From positions 1 through 64,000 of the forward strand of contig JARLHN010000032.1 of assembly GCA_031292255.1 (NCBI GenBank): DNA of 64,000 bases, in the 5' to 3' direction. This DNA comes from Oryzomonas sp. GTDB taxonomy: Bacteria > Desulfobacterota > Desulfuromonadia > Geobacterales > Pseudopelobacteraceae. Of the stretch, positions 25,153 to 32,712 are shown one piece after another. Every line of letters starts with the position of its first letter. Within the stretch, counting starts at the first letter, position 1. The translations under genes were made by a program, and so were the position numbers. The notes under the pieces are model-generated. The model did no database searches and was not told the origin of the DNA. It saw only the letters and a program-made list of their open reading frames with translations.

Positions 25153-26391
25153 ATGTCAGCAACCAAAAGAGATAATCTGATTGTCGGTCTCGATATCGGC
25201 ACGACCAAAATCTGTGCCATCGTAGGCAATGTCACGGATGACGGCATCGACATCGTCGGCATCGGCACCAGTCCGTCCAGCGGCTTGCGCAAAGGTGTTG
25301 TAATCAACATCGAGAGCACGGTCGCCTCCATCCGCAAGGCTATCGACGAGGCCGAACTGATGGCCGGCTGCGAGATCAAGTCGGTGTACGCCGGCATCGC
25401 CGGAGGCCACATCAAGGGGATCAACTCCCAGGGGGTGATCGCCATCAAGAACCGGGAGGTTGCCCAGGAGGACGTGCGCCGGGTTATCGATGCAGCCAAG
25501 GCCATCGCCATCCCCATGGATCGCGAGGTGATCCACATCCTGCCGCAGGAATTCATCATCGACGAACAGGACGGCATCCGCGAGCCCCTCGGCATGAGCG
25601 GCGTACGACTGGAGGCCAAGGTGCACATCGTCACCGGTGCCGTGGCCAGCGCCCAGAACATAGTCAAATCCTGCAACCGGGCCGGTCTGGACGTGGCCGA
25701 CATCGTCCTTGAACAGCTGGCATCCTCGGAAGCCGTCCTGTCGGCCGACGAAAAGGAGCTTGGGGTCTGCCTGGTGGATATCGGCGGCGGCACCACCGAT
25801 ATCGCCATCTTCGCCGAAGGGGCCATCAAATACACGTCGGTGCTCTCCCTGGGCGGCAACCACCTGACCAACGACATCGCCGTCGGCCTGCGCACCCCCA
25901 TGGCCGAGGCGGAAAAGATCAAGCAGAAGTACGGCTGTTGTCTCTCGTCGCTGGTGGGCAAAGATGACAAGATCGAGGTGCCCAGCGTCGGCGGCCGCAA
26001 GCCGCGGGAGCTTTCCCGCACCGTGCTGTGCGAAATCCTCGGCCCCCGCGTGGAGGAAATTTTCACCCTGGTGAACCGCGAAATCATCAAATCCGGCCTG
26101 GAGGATGCCATCGCATCGGGCGTGGTCATCACCGGCGGTTCCAGCATCCTGGAGGGGATGCCCGAACTGGCCGAGCAGATCTTCAACCTGCCGGTGCGCC
26201 GAGGCATGCCCCAACGGATCGGCGGCTTGGTGGACGTCGTCAATTCTCCGGTCTACGCAACCGGCGTCGGCCTGATTGTCTATGGTAGCCGCAACTTCGG
26301 CGCACGGGAATTTCCCACCACCAAGTCGGAGGACAGTATCTTCAGCAACGCCGTACGGCGGATGAAGACCTGGTTCAGGGAGTTCTTCTGA
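25153..26391 (+). CDS. ftsA: cell division protein FtsA
   Basis: This is a 412-residue actin-like ATPase that tethers FtsZ to the membrane. The nucleotide motifs GLDIGTTKICAIVG (about residue 13), DIGGGTTDIAIF (about 211) and GVVITGGSSILEG (about 318) are clear. The last 15 residues (SNAVRRMKTWFREFF) form the amphipathic membrane-targeting helix. The SD is AGGGGGG. A 299-base gap separates it from ftsZ. Confidence 0.96.
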   Translation: MSATKRDNLIVGLDIGTTKICAIVGNVTDDGIDIVGIGTSPSSGLRKGVVINIESTVASIRKAIDEAELMAGCEIKSVYAGIAGGHIKGINSQGVIAIKNREVAQEDVRRVIDAAKAIAIPMDREVIHILPQEFIIDEQDGIREPLGMSGVRLEAKVHIVTGAVASAQNIVKSCNRAGLDVADIVLEQLASSEAVLSADEKELGVCLVDIGGGTTDIAIFAEGAIKYTSVLSLGGNHLTNDIAVGLRTPMAEAEKIKQKYGCCLSSLVGKDDKIEVPSVGGRKPRELSRTVLCEILGPRVEEIFTLVNREIIKSGLEDAIASGVVITGGSSILEGMPELAEQIFNLPVRRGMPQRIGGLVDVVNSPVYATGVGLIVYGSRNFGAREFPTTKSEDSIFSNAVRRMKTWFREFF

Positions 26392-26690
26392 TACTCTGCA
26401 TGACATGAATAACCTTATTGATCGAGTGGTTAGGCTGGCAGTTCGTCAATCATTAGTACCCGCAACTTCCGAGTGTCGTCGCTCTCGCCACCGTCTTTTT
26501 CCGCGATGCATCACGAAATCTGTCCGACGCGGCCTGACGTTCCCTCATGAGCCTAACAACCCGGATTTAATGACGGTTCGTTATTGCGAATATTTTAATG
26601 TTTTTTCCTTTGATTCTTGCGGGAATTACGGTTACATTTTGGTGTCACTGGGCGAGAAGCATCCGCCATTTACTTAAAGGGGGAAACACA
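26392..26690 (+). promoter_or_regulatory. ftsA-ftsZ intergenic leader
   Basis: This 299-base gap contains no convincing gene. It is AT-richer toward ftsZ, with T-runs and TTATTGCGAATATTTTAATG at about 26581-26600, and the ftsZ SD AAGGGGG at 26677-26683. Internal ftsZ promoters are common in this position in other bacteria, but no clear -35/-10 pair can be named here. Confidence 0.35.
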
Positions 26691-27860
26691 ATGTTCGAAT
26701 TCGATGAAACCATTGAACAAAGTGCCGTAATCAAGGTAATCGGAGTGGGCGGTGGCGGCGGTAATGCCATCAACACGATGATCGCCAATAACATACATAA
26801 AGTCGATTTTATCGTTGCCAATACCGATGCCCAGGCATTGCGCCACTCCAAGGCACCGGTCAAGGTGCAACTGGGTGCGCAGTTGACCAAAGGGCTTGGG
26901 GCCGGCGCCAACCCCAATGTCGGCCGTGACGCTGCCCTCGAAGACCGGGACAAGATGACCGAGATGCTCAAGGGCTCCGACATGGTCTTTATCGCCGCCG
27001 GCATGGGCGGCGGCACCGGCACCGGCGCGGCAGCGGTCATTGCCGAGGCTGCCAGAGAGGCCGGAGCGCTGACCGTCGGCATTGTCACCAAACCATTCTC
27101 CCGCGAAGGCAAGCAGCGCATGGCAAAGGCCGAAGAGGGAATCCGCGAGCTGAAAAAGCATGTGGACTCCCTGATCATCATCCCCAATGATCGCCTCCTC
27201 AATATCGCTCCCCGCTCTCTCGGCATCCTGGATGCCTTCAAACCGTCCGATGACGTCCTGCGTCAGGCGGTGCAGGGCATCTCCGACCTGATTACCACCT
27301 CGGGCTTCATCAATGTTGACTTTGCCGATGTCAAGTCCATCATGAGCGAGCGCGGCATGGCCATGATGGGTATCGGCATCGCCAGCGGCGAAAACCGCGC
27401 CGTGGAAGCGGCCAAGTGCGCCATCTCCAGCCCGCTGCTCGAAGACATCGATGTTTCCGGCGCCAAAGGCGTGCTGGTCAATATCACCGGGTCATCCGCC
27501 ATGACCATGGACGACTTCGACGCGGTCAACAAGACCGTCCACGAAAAGGTCCACGAAGACGCCAACATCATCATAGGTGTCGTCATCGACGAGGAAATGG
27601 TGGAAGAGATCAAGGTCACCGCCATTGTCACCGGCTTCGGCGACCGCTTCGACATGGAAAGAGGCCGCGACCTGCGCCACAACGTCACCCCGCTCTCCGA
27701 GAAGAGCACGGTCAACAAGAAGTGGCTGGACATCCCCACCCATATCCGCGACCGCCAGCATAATGAGGGCGCCACCCGCATCAGGCCGACCGTCTCCTTT
27801 ATCGAGGACGACGAGGACCAGTACGACATCCCGACTTTCCTGCGGAAGTCGGTGGACTAA
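26691..27860 (+). CDS. ftsZ: cell division protein FtsZ
   Basis: This is a 389-residue tubulin-like GTPase that forms the Z ring. The glycine loop GVGGGGGNAINTM (about residue 18), the tubulin signature GGGTGTGAAAVIA (about 104), the T7 loop NVDFADVKSIM with its catalytic Asp, and the C-terminal conserved peptide DIPTFLRKSVD for FtsA binding are present. The start is the ATG at 26691 with a strong SD. A longer frame to 26598 runs into non-coding leader. A terminator follows at once. Confidence 0.98.
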   Translation: MFEFDETIEQSAVIKVIGVGGGGGNAINTMIANNIHKVDFIVANTDAQALRHSKAPVKVQLGAQLTKGLGAGANPNVGRDAALEDRDKMTEMLKGSDMVFIAAGMGGGTGTGAAAVIAEAAREAGALTVGIVTKPFSREGKQRMAKAEEGIRELKKHVDSLIIIPNDRLLNIAPRSLGILDAFKPSDDVLRQAVQGISDLITTSGFINVDFADVKSIMSERGMAMMGIGIASGENRAVEAAKCAISSPLLEDIDVSGAKGVLVNITGSSAMTMDDFDAVNKTVHEKVHEDANIIIGVVIDEEMVEEIKVTAIVTGFGDRFDMERGRDLRHNVTPLSEKSTVNKKWLDIPTHIRDRQHNEGATRIRPTVSFIEDDEDQYDIPTFLRKSVD

Positions 27861-27877
27861 ATAGAACGAGTACCCGG

Positions 27878-27905
27878 AGGGGAGGCGATGGCGCCTCCCC
27901 TTTTT
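27878..27905 (+). terminator. intrinsic terminator of the dcw operon
   Basis: A ten-base stem (AGGGGAGGCG at 27878-27887, complement at 27892-27901) with loop ATGG is followed by TTTTT. It ends the ftsZ transcript 9 bases before the 3' end of the convergent small gene. Confidence 0.9.
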
Positions 27906-27913
27906 CATACAAG

Positions 27914-28093
27914 CTAACTGTTGTACTCCGGGCAATACATCATCACCAGCCTGGCCCGGTTTTCGAGACAGAGCGGACACAGCTCGCCCTCATCCTGCCA
28001 CACCTCGCCCGCCAGCCATTCCCCTGCCTCGGCATAGTCGGAACGCTCATCGGCCTCATCAAACTCCTTCTTGCATATGGTGCAATTTTTCAA
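27914..28093 (-). CDS. small zinc-ribbon-like protein (59 aa)
   Basis: This is a 59-residue acidic protein with two CxxC knuckles (NCTIC near residue 4 and LCPLC near 39) and a later Cys (MYCPEY), a likely one-zinc ribbon. It starts with TTG, which overlaps the TGA of the radical SAM gene by four bases (TTGA). The SD GGGAGAGG lies inside the radical SAM 3' end. The coupling suggests that the two proteins work together. No named family is recognised. It is easily missed because of its TTG start and length. Confidence 0.7.
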   Translation of the reverse strand: MKNCTICKKEFDEADERSDYAEAGEWLAGEVWQDEGELCPLCLENRARLVMMYCPEYNS

Positions 28094-29784
28094 GGCTTCC
28101 TCTCCCTTCCCCCCATGGCTCGTTCATACTCTTCCCTGAGTACGTCCATATCAGCCGTCCCGATGACGCTCCAGGGCAAGATTGCGTCTTCGGGGATATG
28201 GCGGCACACATACCCGTCCGTATCTATCCCGCACTGCTTGGCCGCCTTCTTGAGGGAATTCCCCGCCGTCATGGCGGCCAGCACGCCGGAAAGCCGCCGA
28301 TCGCCCCGGGACAGCAGTGCCTGGAGGTAGGACTCCCGCAGGCTCTCCACCTTGAGGCGCACGTTGGGCATGCCGCGCACAGCCGTTTCCAGCAGCTTCA
28401 CCTTACGCTCCAGTGAAGTGAGCGGCTCCATCCCGCACCACTGGAAGGGAGTAAACGGCTTGGGGATGAAGGGATTGACCGAGAGGACGATCTCGCCGAT
28501 CCGCTTGTTGGACCGCGCCCGCTCCAGCACCCGCCCGCGGATGGCCGCCACGAGCCGGAGCAGTTCATCAAGATCGTCCCCGGTCTCCGTCGGCAGACCG
28601 ATGATAAAATACAGCTTCAGGTTGAGGATGTCCCGGGAGATCAGCAGGTCGCAGGCATCCAGGATTTGTGCCTCGCTCAGGTTCTTGCGGATCAGGTTCC
28701 GCAGACGCTGGGAACCGCCCTCCGGCGCCAGTGAGACGGTCTTGTGGCCGCTCGTTGTCAGGGCATCCAGCATGGCGTTGTCCAGCCGGTCGATGCGTAG
28801 CGACGACACCGAGACCTTGGCCCCCTTGCCGACGATGTAGTTGCACAGGCGGCCGATATCCCGGTAGTCCGACACCGCCGCCCCCACCAGCCCGATCTTC
28901 GAACGGTGCAAAAGCCCCTCATCCACCGCGGCCCTGACGCTCTCGAAAGGCTGCTGACGAAACGGGCCATAGATGAAACCCGCGCTGCAGAAACGGCAGC
29001 CGCGCGGACAACCCCGGCTCACCTCCACCAGAAACATGTCTCCGAATTCCGTGTTGTCGGTCAGAATCAGGGACGCAGCCGGACGGTGCCGTTCCAGTGC
29101 AGGGCAGGCACGGACGACCGGCAGCGGTGCGCCCGGGGCGCTGTCGAACCCGGTCAGCCGCCCCTCGGCATCGTACCGCGGCCGGTAAAGGCCCGGTACA
29201 TAGAAACCGGGCAGGGCGGACAGGGCGGACAACAGCCCGGCCCGGCCCCCCTGCTGCGGCGACATCAGGCATGACACCAGGAGCGGGATGAGTTCCTCAC
29301 CCTCGCCGATGCAGATCACGTCAAGGAAGTCGGCAACCGGTTCGGGGTTGATGAAAAACGCAGCCCCGCCTGCAATAACCAGGGGGTCGGCATCGATGCG
29401 GGCAGAAGCAGAAAGCGGGATACGCGCCAACTCCAGCATAAGGGGAATGTGGAGGTAGTCAGGCTCGAAGGAGGTTGAAAAGGCGATGACATCGAAATCC
29501 GACAGGGGGCGCTGGCCCTCCAGGGAGAGGAGCGGCGTGCCGCTGCGCCGGTATTCCCCCAGGTCCTCCCGGTCGGGCAGAAAAGCCCGCTCACAAAGAA
29601 TGCCGGGCGATTCCGCCAGGAGCCCGAAGACCGTCTGGAACCCCAGGCTGCTCATGGCGGTTTGGTAGGAGTTGGGGTAGACCAGGCAGACGGCAAGTTG
29701 TCCGCCCCTGCCGCGCGCCTCGGGCCGCAGGCTGGTCTCAGCCTGATGCAGGGCGCGCAGTTTTTGTCTGATCTTCCAGGTCAT
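28090..29784 (-). CDS. B12-binding-type radical SAM protein
   Basis: This is a 564-residue protein with an N-terminal cobalamin-binding-like domain (about residues 25-170, LAVCLVYPNSYQTAMSSLGF, then DFDVIAFSTSFEPDYLHIP) and a radical SAM core with the cluster motif RGCPRGCRFC (about residue 255) and the typical FIIGLPTETGDDLDEL segment. It resembles the large radical SAM proteins fused or paired with a DUF2344 partner in tRNA or tetrapyrrole-related loci, but the substrate is unknown. The start is the ATG at 29784. TATACT lies six bases before it and there is no SD, so the mRNA may be leaderless. Confidence 0.85.
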   Translation of the reverse strand: MTWKIRQKLRALHQAETSLRPEARGRGGQLAVCLVYPNSYQTAMSSLGFQTVFGLLAESPGILCERAFLPDREDLGEYRRSGTPLLSLEGQRPLSDFDVIAFSTSFEPDYLHIPLMLELARIPLSASARIDADPLVIAGGAAFFINPEPVADFLDVICIGEGEELIPLLVSCLMSPQQGGRAGLLSALSALPGFYVPGLYRPRYDAEGRLTGFDSAPGAPLPVVRACPALERHRPAASLILTDNTEFGDMFLVEVSRGCPRGCRFCSAGFIYGPFRQQPFESVRAAVDEGLLHRSKIGLVGAAVSDYRDIGRLCNYIVGKGAKVSVSSLRIDRLDNAMLDALTTSGHKTVSLAPEGGSQRLRNLIRKNLSEAQILDACDLLISRDILNLKLYFIIGLPTETGDDLDELLRLVAAIRGRVLERARSNKRIGEIVLSVNPFIPKPFTPFQWCGMEPLTSLERKVKLLETAVRGMPNVRLKVESLRESYLQALLSRGDRRLSGVLAAMTAGNSLKKAAKQCGIDTDGYVCRHIPEDAILPWSVIGTADMDVLREEYERAMGGRERKP

Positions 29785-29820
29785 GGTGGGAGTATACAGG
29801 CGGGGCTCGGGATCAGGCAA
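29785..29820 (-). promoter_or_regulatory. putative promoter giving a leaderless radical SAM mRNA
   Basis: On the minus strand TTGCCT (29815-29820) and TATACT (29791-29796) are separated by 18 bases. The ATG begins six bases after the -10, where transcription would be expected to start. Confidence 0.5.
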
Positions 29821-29824
29821 ATAA

Positions 29825-29849
29825 AAAGCGCCGCAGGAAGCGGCGCTTT
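29825..29849 (-). terminator. intrinsic terminator after sfrA
   Basis: A ten-base stem with a five-base loop (29825-29834 and 29840-29849) is followed on the minus strand by TTTTTAT. It separates sfrA from the downstream radical SAM gene. Confidence 0.85.
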
Positions 29850-29873
29850 CAATCTACCTATGTAATTTTGTTA

Positions 29874-32471
29874 TCAGGCCTTTTCCAGTTTGACCCCCAC
29901 TGTGCCGCCAGTTCCCTGGGTGAGCAGGTTCACCTGGGCCTCCCGGAAGTGGGCTGGAGCGAACAGCGTTCCCTCCGGTGTCTTGTCGGTCACCCTGGCC
30001 GTGAGGATAATGCTGCCCAAGGCGGAGGAGAGCTTTACCACGTTACCGGTGATGACTCCCGCCTTCTGCGCGTCTGCGGTCGCTATCTCCACATATGCCT
30101 CGCCGGCAACGGCCATATTGTTGTCCGACCAAGTGGAGAAGGTGCCGTTGTGGCGCAGCACCGGCCCGATGACAAGGGTCAGGGGATGGGCCGCGTCGCG
30201 ACGGGCGGGTGGAGCGGGCGCCACGGGCGCAAACGTTGCCGGTTTGTCGCTGAAGGCGATCCGGTTCTTGACCCTCCCCATGCGGCAACCTTCGTGGTCG
30301 CACTGCTCACTGTAGAGGCCGCTCAGACGGGCGATCTCATGGTGCAGCTCTTCCGCCGACGTGGCCGTGATATTATGTACCGGCGACACCAGATCGTGAA
30401 GCTTCGCCAGGATCTCGCCGTCGGTGCGGGCATCCCCCATCGGAGCCACGGCCCGGGGGAAACACTGCACCCGGTTGTCCACGGTGGTGAAGGAGCCGGA
30501 TTTTTCCGCCCCGCTGACGGCGGGCAGCACTATGTGGGCCAGACGGGCGGTTTCAGTCAGGAACAGGTCCTGCACCACCAGCAGCTCCAGCTTCTGCAGG
30601 GCCTTCAGGACGCGGTTGTGGTCAGGCATGAAATGCAGCGGGTCGCTCCCCATGACGTACAGTGCCCGGATCTCGCCCTTTTCGATCCCTTCGACGATCT
30701 GGAAGAGATCCTTGCCGGCCGTGCCGGGAACGGCGGCTTTCCAATCCGCGCCGAACCGGGCGGCGGCGTGTTCGTAGCTGTGATAGCCGGGCAGATACTC
30801 GGGGCAGACACCCATGTCCAGCATCCCCTGTGTGTTGTTCTTCTCGTCCAGCGGATAGATGCCCGCTCCGCCCGTACTTGCCGCCCCGGTTAGGAGCGCC
30901 AGGTTGACCGCACCGGTCACGGCGTTTACCGCGTCAACGGAACGCATGAACTCGGCTCCGTAGATGACGGCCACACGGCCATTGGCGCCGATCAGGCGGG
31001 CCGCCTCGCGCAGGTCGGCCTCGGCTACGCCGCTTGCCTCGGCGATCTGCTCGAAGGATATCCCGTCGAGGGCCGTGCTGAAAGCAGCGAATTCCCTGGT
31101 ATCGGCATCGATGAATGCCTTGTTTTCAAACCCTTCCGCAAGGATAGCCTTGTTCAGACCTGCCACCAGCCAGGCTTCGCCGCCGGGACGGTACTGCAGA
31201 AAACTGTTGGCGTAACTGTTGATCCACGTGGTGCGCGCACCGGCCACCACTACCTTGGCGTCGTTTTTGGTGGCGGCCTGGATCACCCTGTAGGCAAAAC
31301 CGGCCGATTCCGATTTGAGGTCACTTCCCAGGACCACGACTGCCGTGGCCTGTTCGATCGCGTCCATGGGGAAGGTCCCGCCGCTGTATCCCAACATCCG
31401 CCACTGGATGAGCTGGGCTGGGAAATAGCCGAGACGCGCCTCGGAGTCGATGTTGTTGGTGCCCACGGCACCGCGCAGGAATTTCTGGAAGAGATAGCTT
31501 TCCTCGTTGGTCACCCTCGGCGACCCTATACCGGCCACGCCGGCCCCGCCGCCGTTGGAGACGATATCCTTCAGCCGGGCCGCAACCGTGCCCAGGGCCT
31601 GATCCCAGCCGACCTTCCGCTGGTTGCCGGCGCTGTCCTTGAGGAGCGGCGCGGTCAGCCTGCCGGAGGAATTGAAGGCTGCATAGCCGAAGCGGCCATT
31701 GATACACAGATTGCCGCGGTTGAACCCATCGTCGGAACTGGTGACCCGTTCGACGCGGCCGTCGCGGGAATGGTATTCGATCTCGCAGCCGGACGAGCAG
31801 AAAGCGCAGATGCTCCTGGTCGTGTCGAAGGTCCAGGGACGGCCACGGAATTTGAACGGCTTGCTGATCAGCGTGCCGGTGGGGCAGGCATTGACGCAGT
31901 TGCCGCAGAAATCGCAGTCCAGCGGCTTCCCGTCCACCGTACCGATCAGGGAGCGGTCGCCGCAGTTCTTGACCTCAATGGCATCGGCCCCCACTATTTC
32001 GTGGCAGACCTTGACGCATTTTTCGCACAGAATGCAGCGGGTGGCGCAATTCTCGATCAAGGGCCAGTCATAGATGATCGGCAGGGGCTCCAGCTCGGCA
32101 GCGTAATCGTTTTTGTCCACCTTGAGGCCATAGCAGGTATCCTGCAGGTCGCATTCGCCGCCGGCATCGCACACCGGGCAGTCCAGCGGGTGATTGACCA
32201 ACATGAGTTCCAGGGTCTTCCTGCGGGCCTGCTCCAGCTTCGGCGACGTGGTGGTGACAGTGATGCCGTCCTTGACCGGCGTATTGCAGGCGGTCATGAA
32301 CCGGTCAACCCCCTCGATTTCCACAATGCAGATGCGGCAGGCACCGGTGGTGGAAACCTTTTTCAGCCAGCAGAGCGTCGGAATCTTGATCCCCAGCTCC
32401 ATGGCCGCATCAAGGATGGTCGTCCCAGCGGGGACCTGTATCTGCCTGCCGTCAATCGTCAGCGTAACCAT
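29874..32471 (-). CDS. sfrA: SfrA-type NADPH:acceptor oxidoreductase alpha subunit (NuoG-like)
   Basis: This is an 865-residue NuoG-like iron-sulfur/molybdopterin-fold protein. It has an N-terminal 2Fe-2S domain (GACRIC, about residue 44), the His-Cys4 cluster region (NHPLDCPVC then GECDLQD), two 4Fe-4S sets (CILCEKCVKVC and CDFCGNCVNACP), then the molybdopterin oxidoreductase fold starting with ICAFCSSGCEI. In Geobacter, SfrA and SfrB form a cytosolic NADPH-dependent oxidoreductase first isolated as a soluble Fe(III) reductase. sfrB lies directly upstream. A NuoG paralogue is the alternative, but the pairing favours SfrA. The start at 32471 has SD TTTGGAG. Confidence 0.85.
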   Translation of the reverse strand: MVTLTIDGRQIQVPAGTTILDAAMELGIKIPTLCWLKKVSTTGACRICIVEIEGVDRFMTACNTPVKDGITVTTTSPKLEQARRKTLELMLVNHPLDCPVCDAGGECDLQDTCYGLKVDKNDYAAELEPLPIIYDWPLIENCATRCILCEKCVKVCHEIVGADAIEVKNCGDRSLIGTVDGKPLDCDFCGNCVNACPTGTLISKPFKFRGRPWTFDTTRSICAFCSSGCEIEYHSRDGRVERVTSSDDGFNRGNLCINGRFGYAAFNSSGRLTAPLLKDSAGNQRKVGWDQALGTVAARLKDIVSNGGGAGVAGIGSPRVTNEESYLFQKFLRGAVGTNNIDSEARLGYFPAQLIQWRMLGYSGGTFPMDAIEQATAVVVLGSDLKSESAGFAYRVIQAATKNDAKVVVAGARTTWINSYANSFLQYRPGGEAWLVAGLNKAILAEGFENKAFIDADTREFAAFSTALDGISFEQIAEASGVAEADLREAARLIGANGRVAVIYGAEFMRSVDAVNAVTGAVNLALLTGAASTGGAGIYPLDEKNNTQGMLDMGVCPEYLPGYHSYEHAAARFGADWKAAVPGTAGKDLFQIVEGIEKGEIRALYVMGSDPLHFMPDHNRVLKALQKLELLVVQDLFLTETARLAHIVLPAVSGAEKSGSFTTVDNRVQCFPRAVAPMGDARTDGEILAKLHDLVSPVHNITATSAEELHHEIARLSGLYSEQCDHEGCRMGRVKNRIAFSDKPATFAPVAPAPPARRDAAHPLTLVIGPVLRHNGTFSTWSDNNMAVAGEAYVEIATADAQKAGVITGNVVKLSSALGSIILTARVTDKTPEGTLFAPAHFREAQVNLLTQGTGGTVGVKLEKA

Positions 32472-32712
32472 ACGTAACTCCAAAGTTTAATTGCAATTTT
32501 TTCTCTTAGCAGGCTATTAAAAAACTCAGGTTGTTCAAAAATAGTCAGATCGTCGCACCCGCAGAATGCCCAGCGGAGGCGTAGCAGCGCTACGCCGCAC
32601 AATTTCACTTGTGAAATTGGACCGCGAAGGCGCCCGAAGGGTGAGGCCGCAGGCCGAAGTCACAAAAGGGCTTTCGAGGACGGCGGCGAGATGGCTGTTT
32701 TTCAACGACCTC
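32472..32712. repeat. structured repeat element between sfrB and sfrA
   Basis: This 241-base gap holds two clear palindromes: GGCGTAGC-AGC-GCTACGCC (32578-32596) and a 20-base palindrome with arms CAATTTCAC/GTGAAATTG (32600-32619). A 20-base piece (32616-32635) recurs identically at 56687-56706. Hairpins of the GGCGTAGC type also occur at 45989-46006 and 52342-52360. It is a dispersed repeat rather than a gene. Confidence 0.7.

Noticed and set aside
26430-26480. Similarity of the ftsA-ftsZ gap to rRNA sequence
   Set aside because: A few short words looked rRNA-like, but no continuous match to 16S or 23S could be recalled.
29874-32471. Assignment of this gene as nuoG of complex I
   Set aside because: It is paired with an SfrB-type gene rather than nuoE/nuoF, and the nuo genes in the window are a separate unit. 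SfrA is the better call, though the two are homologous.
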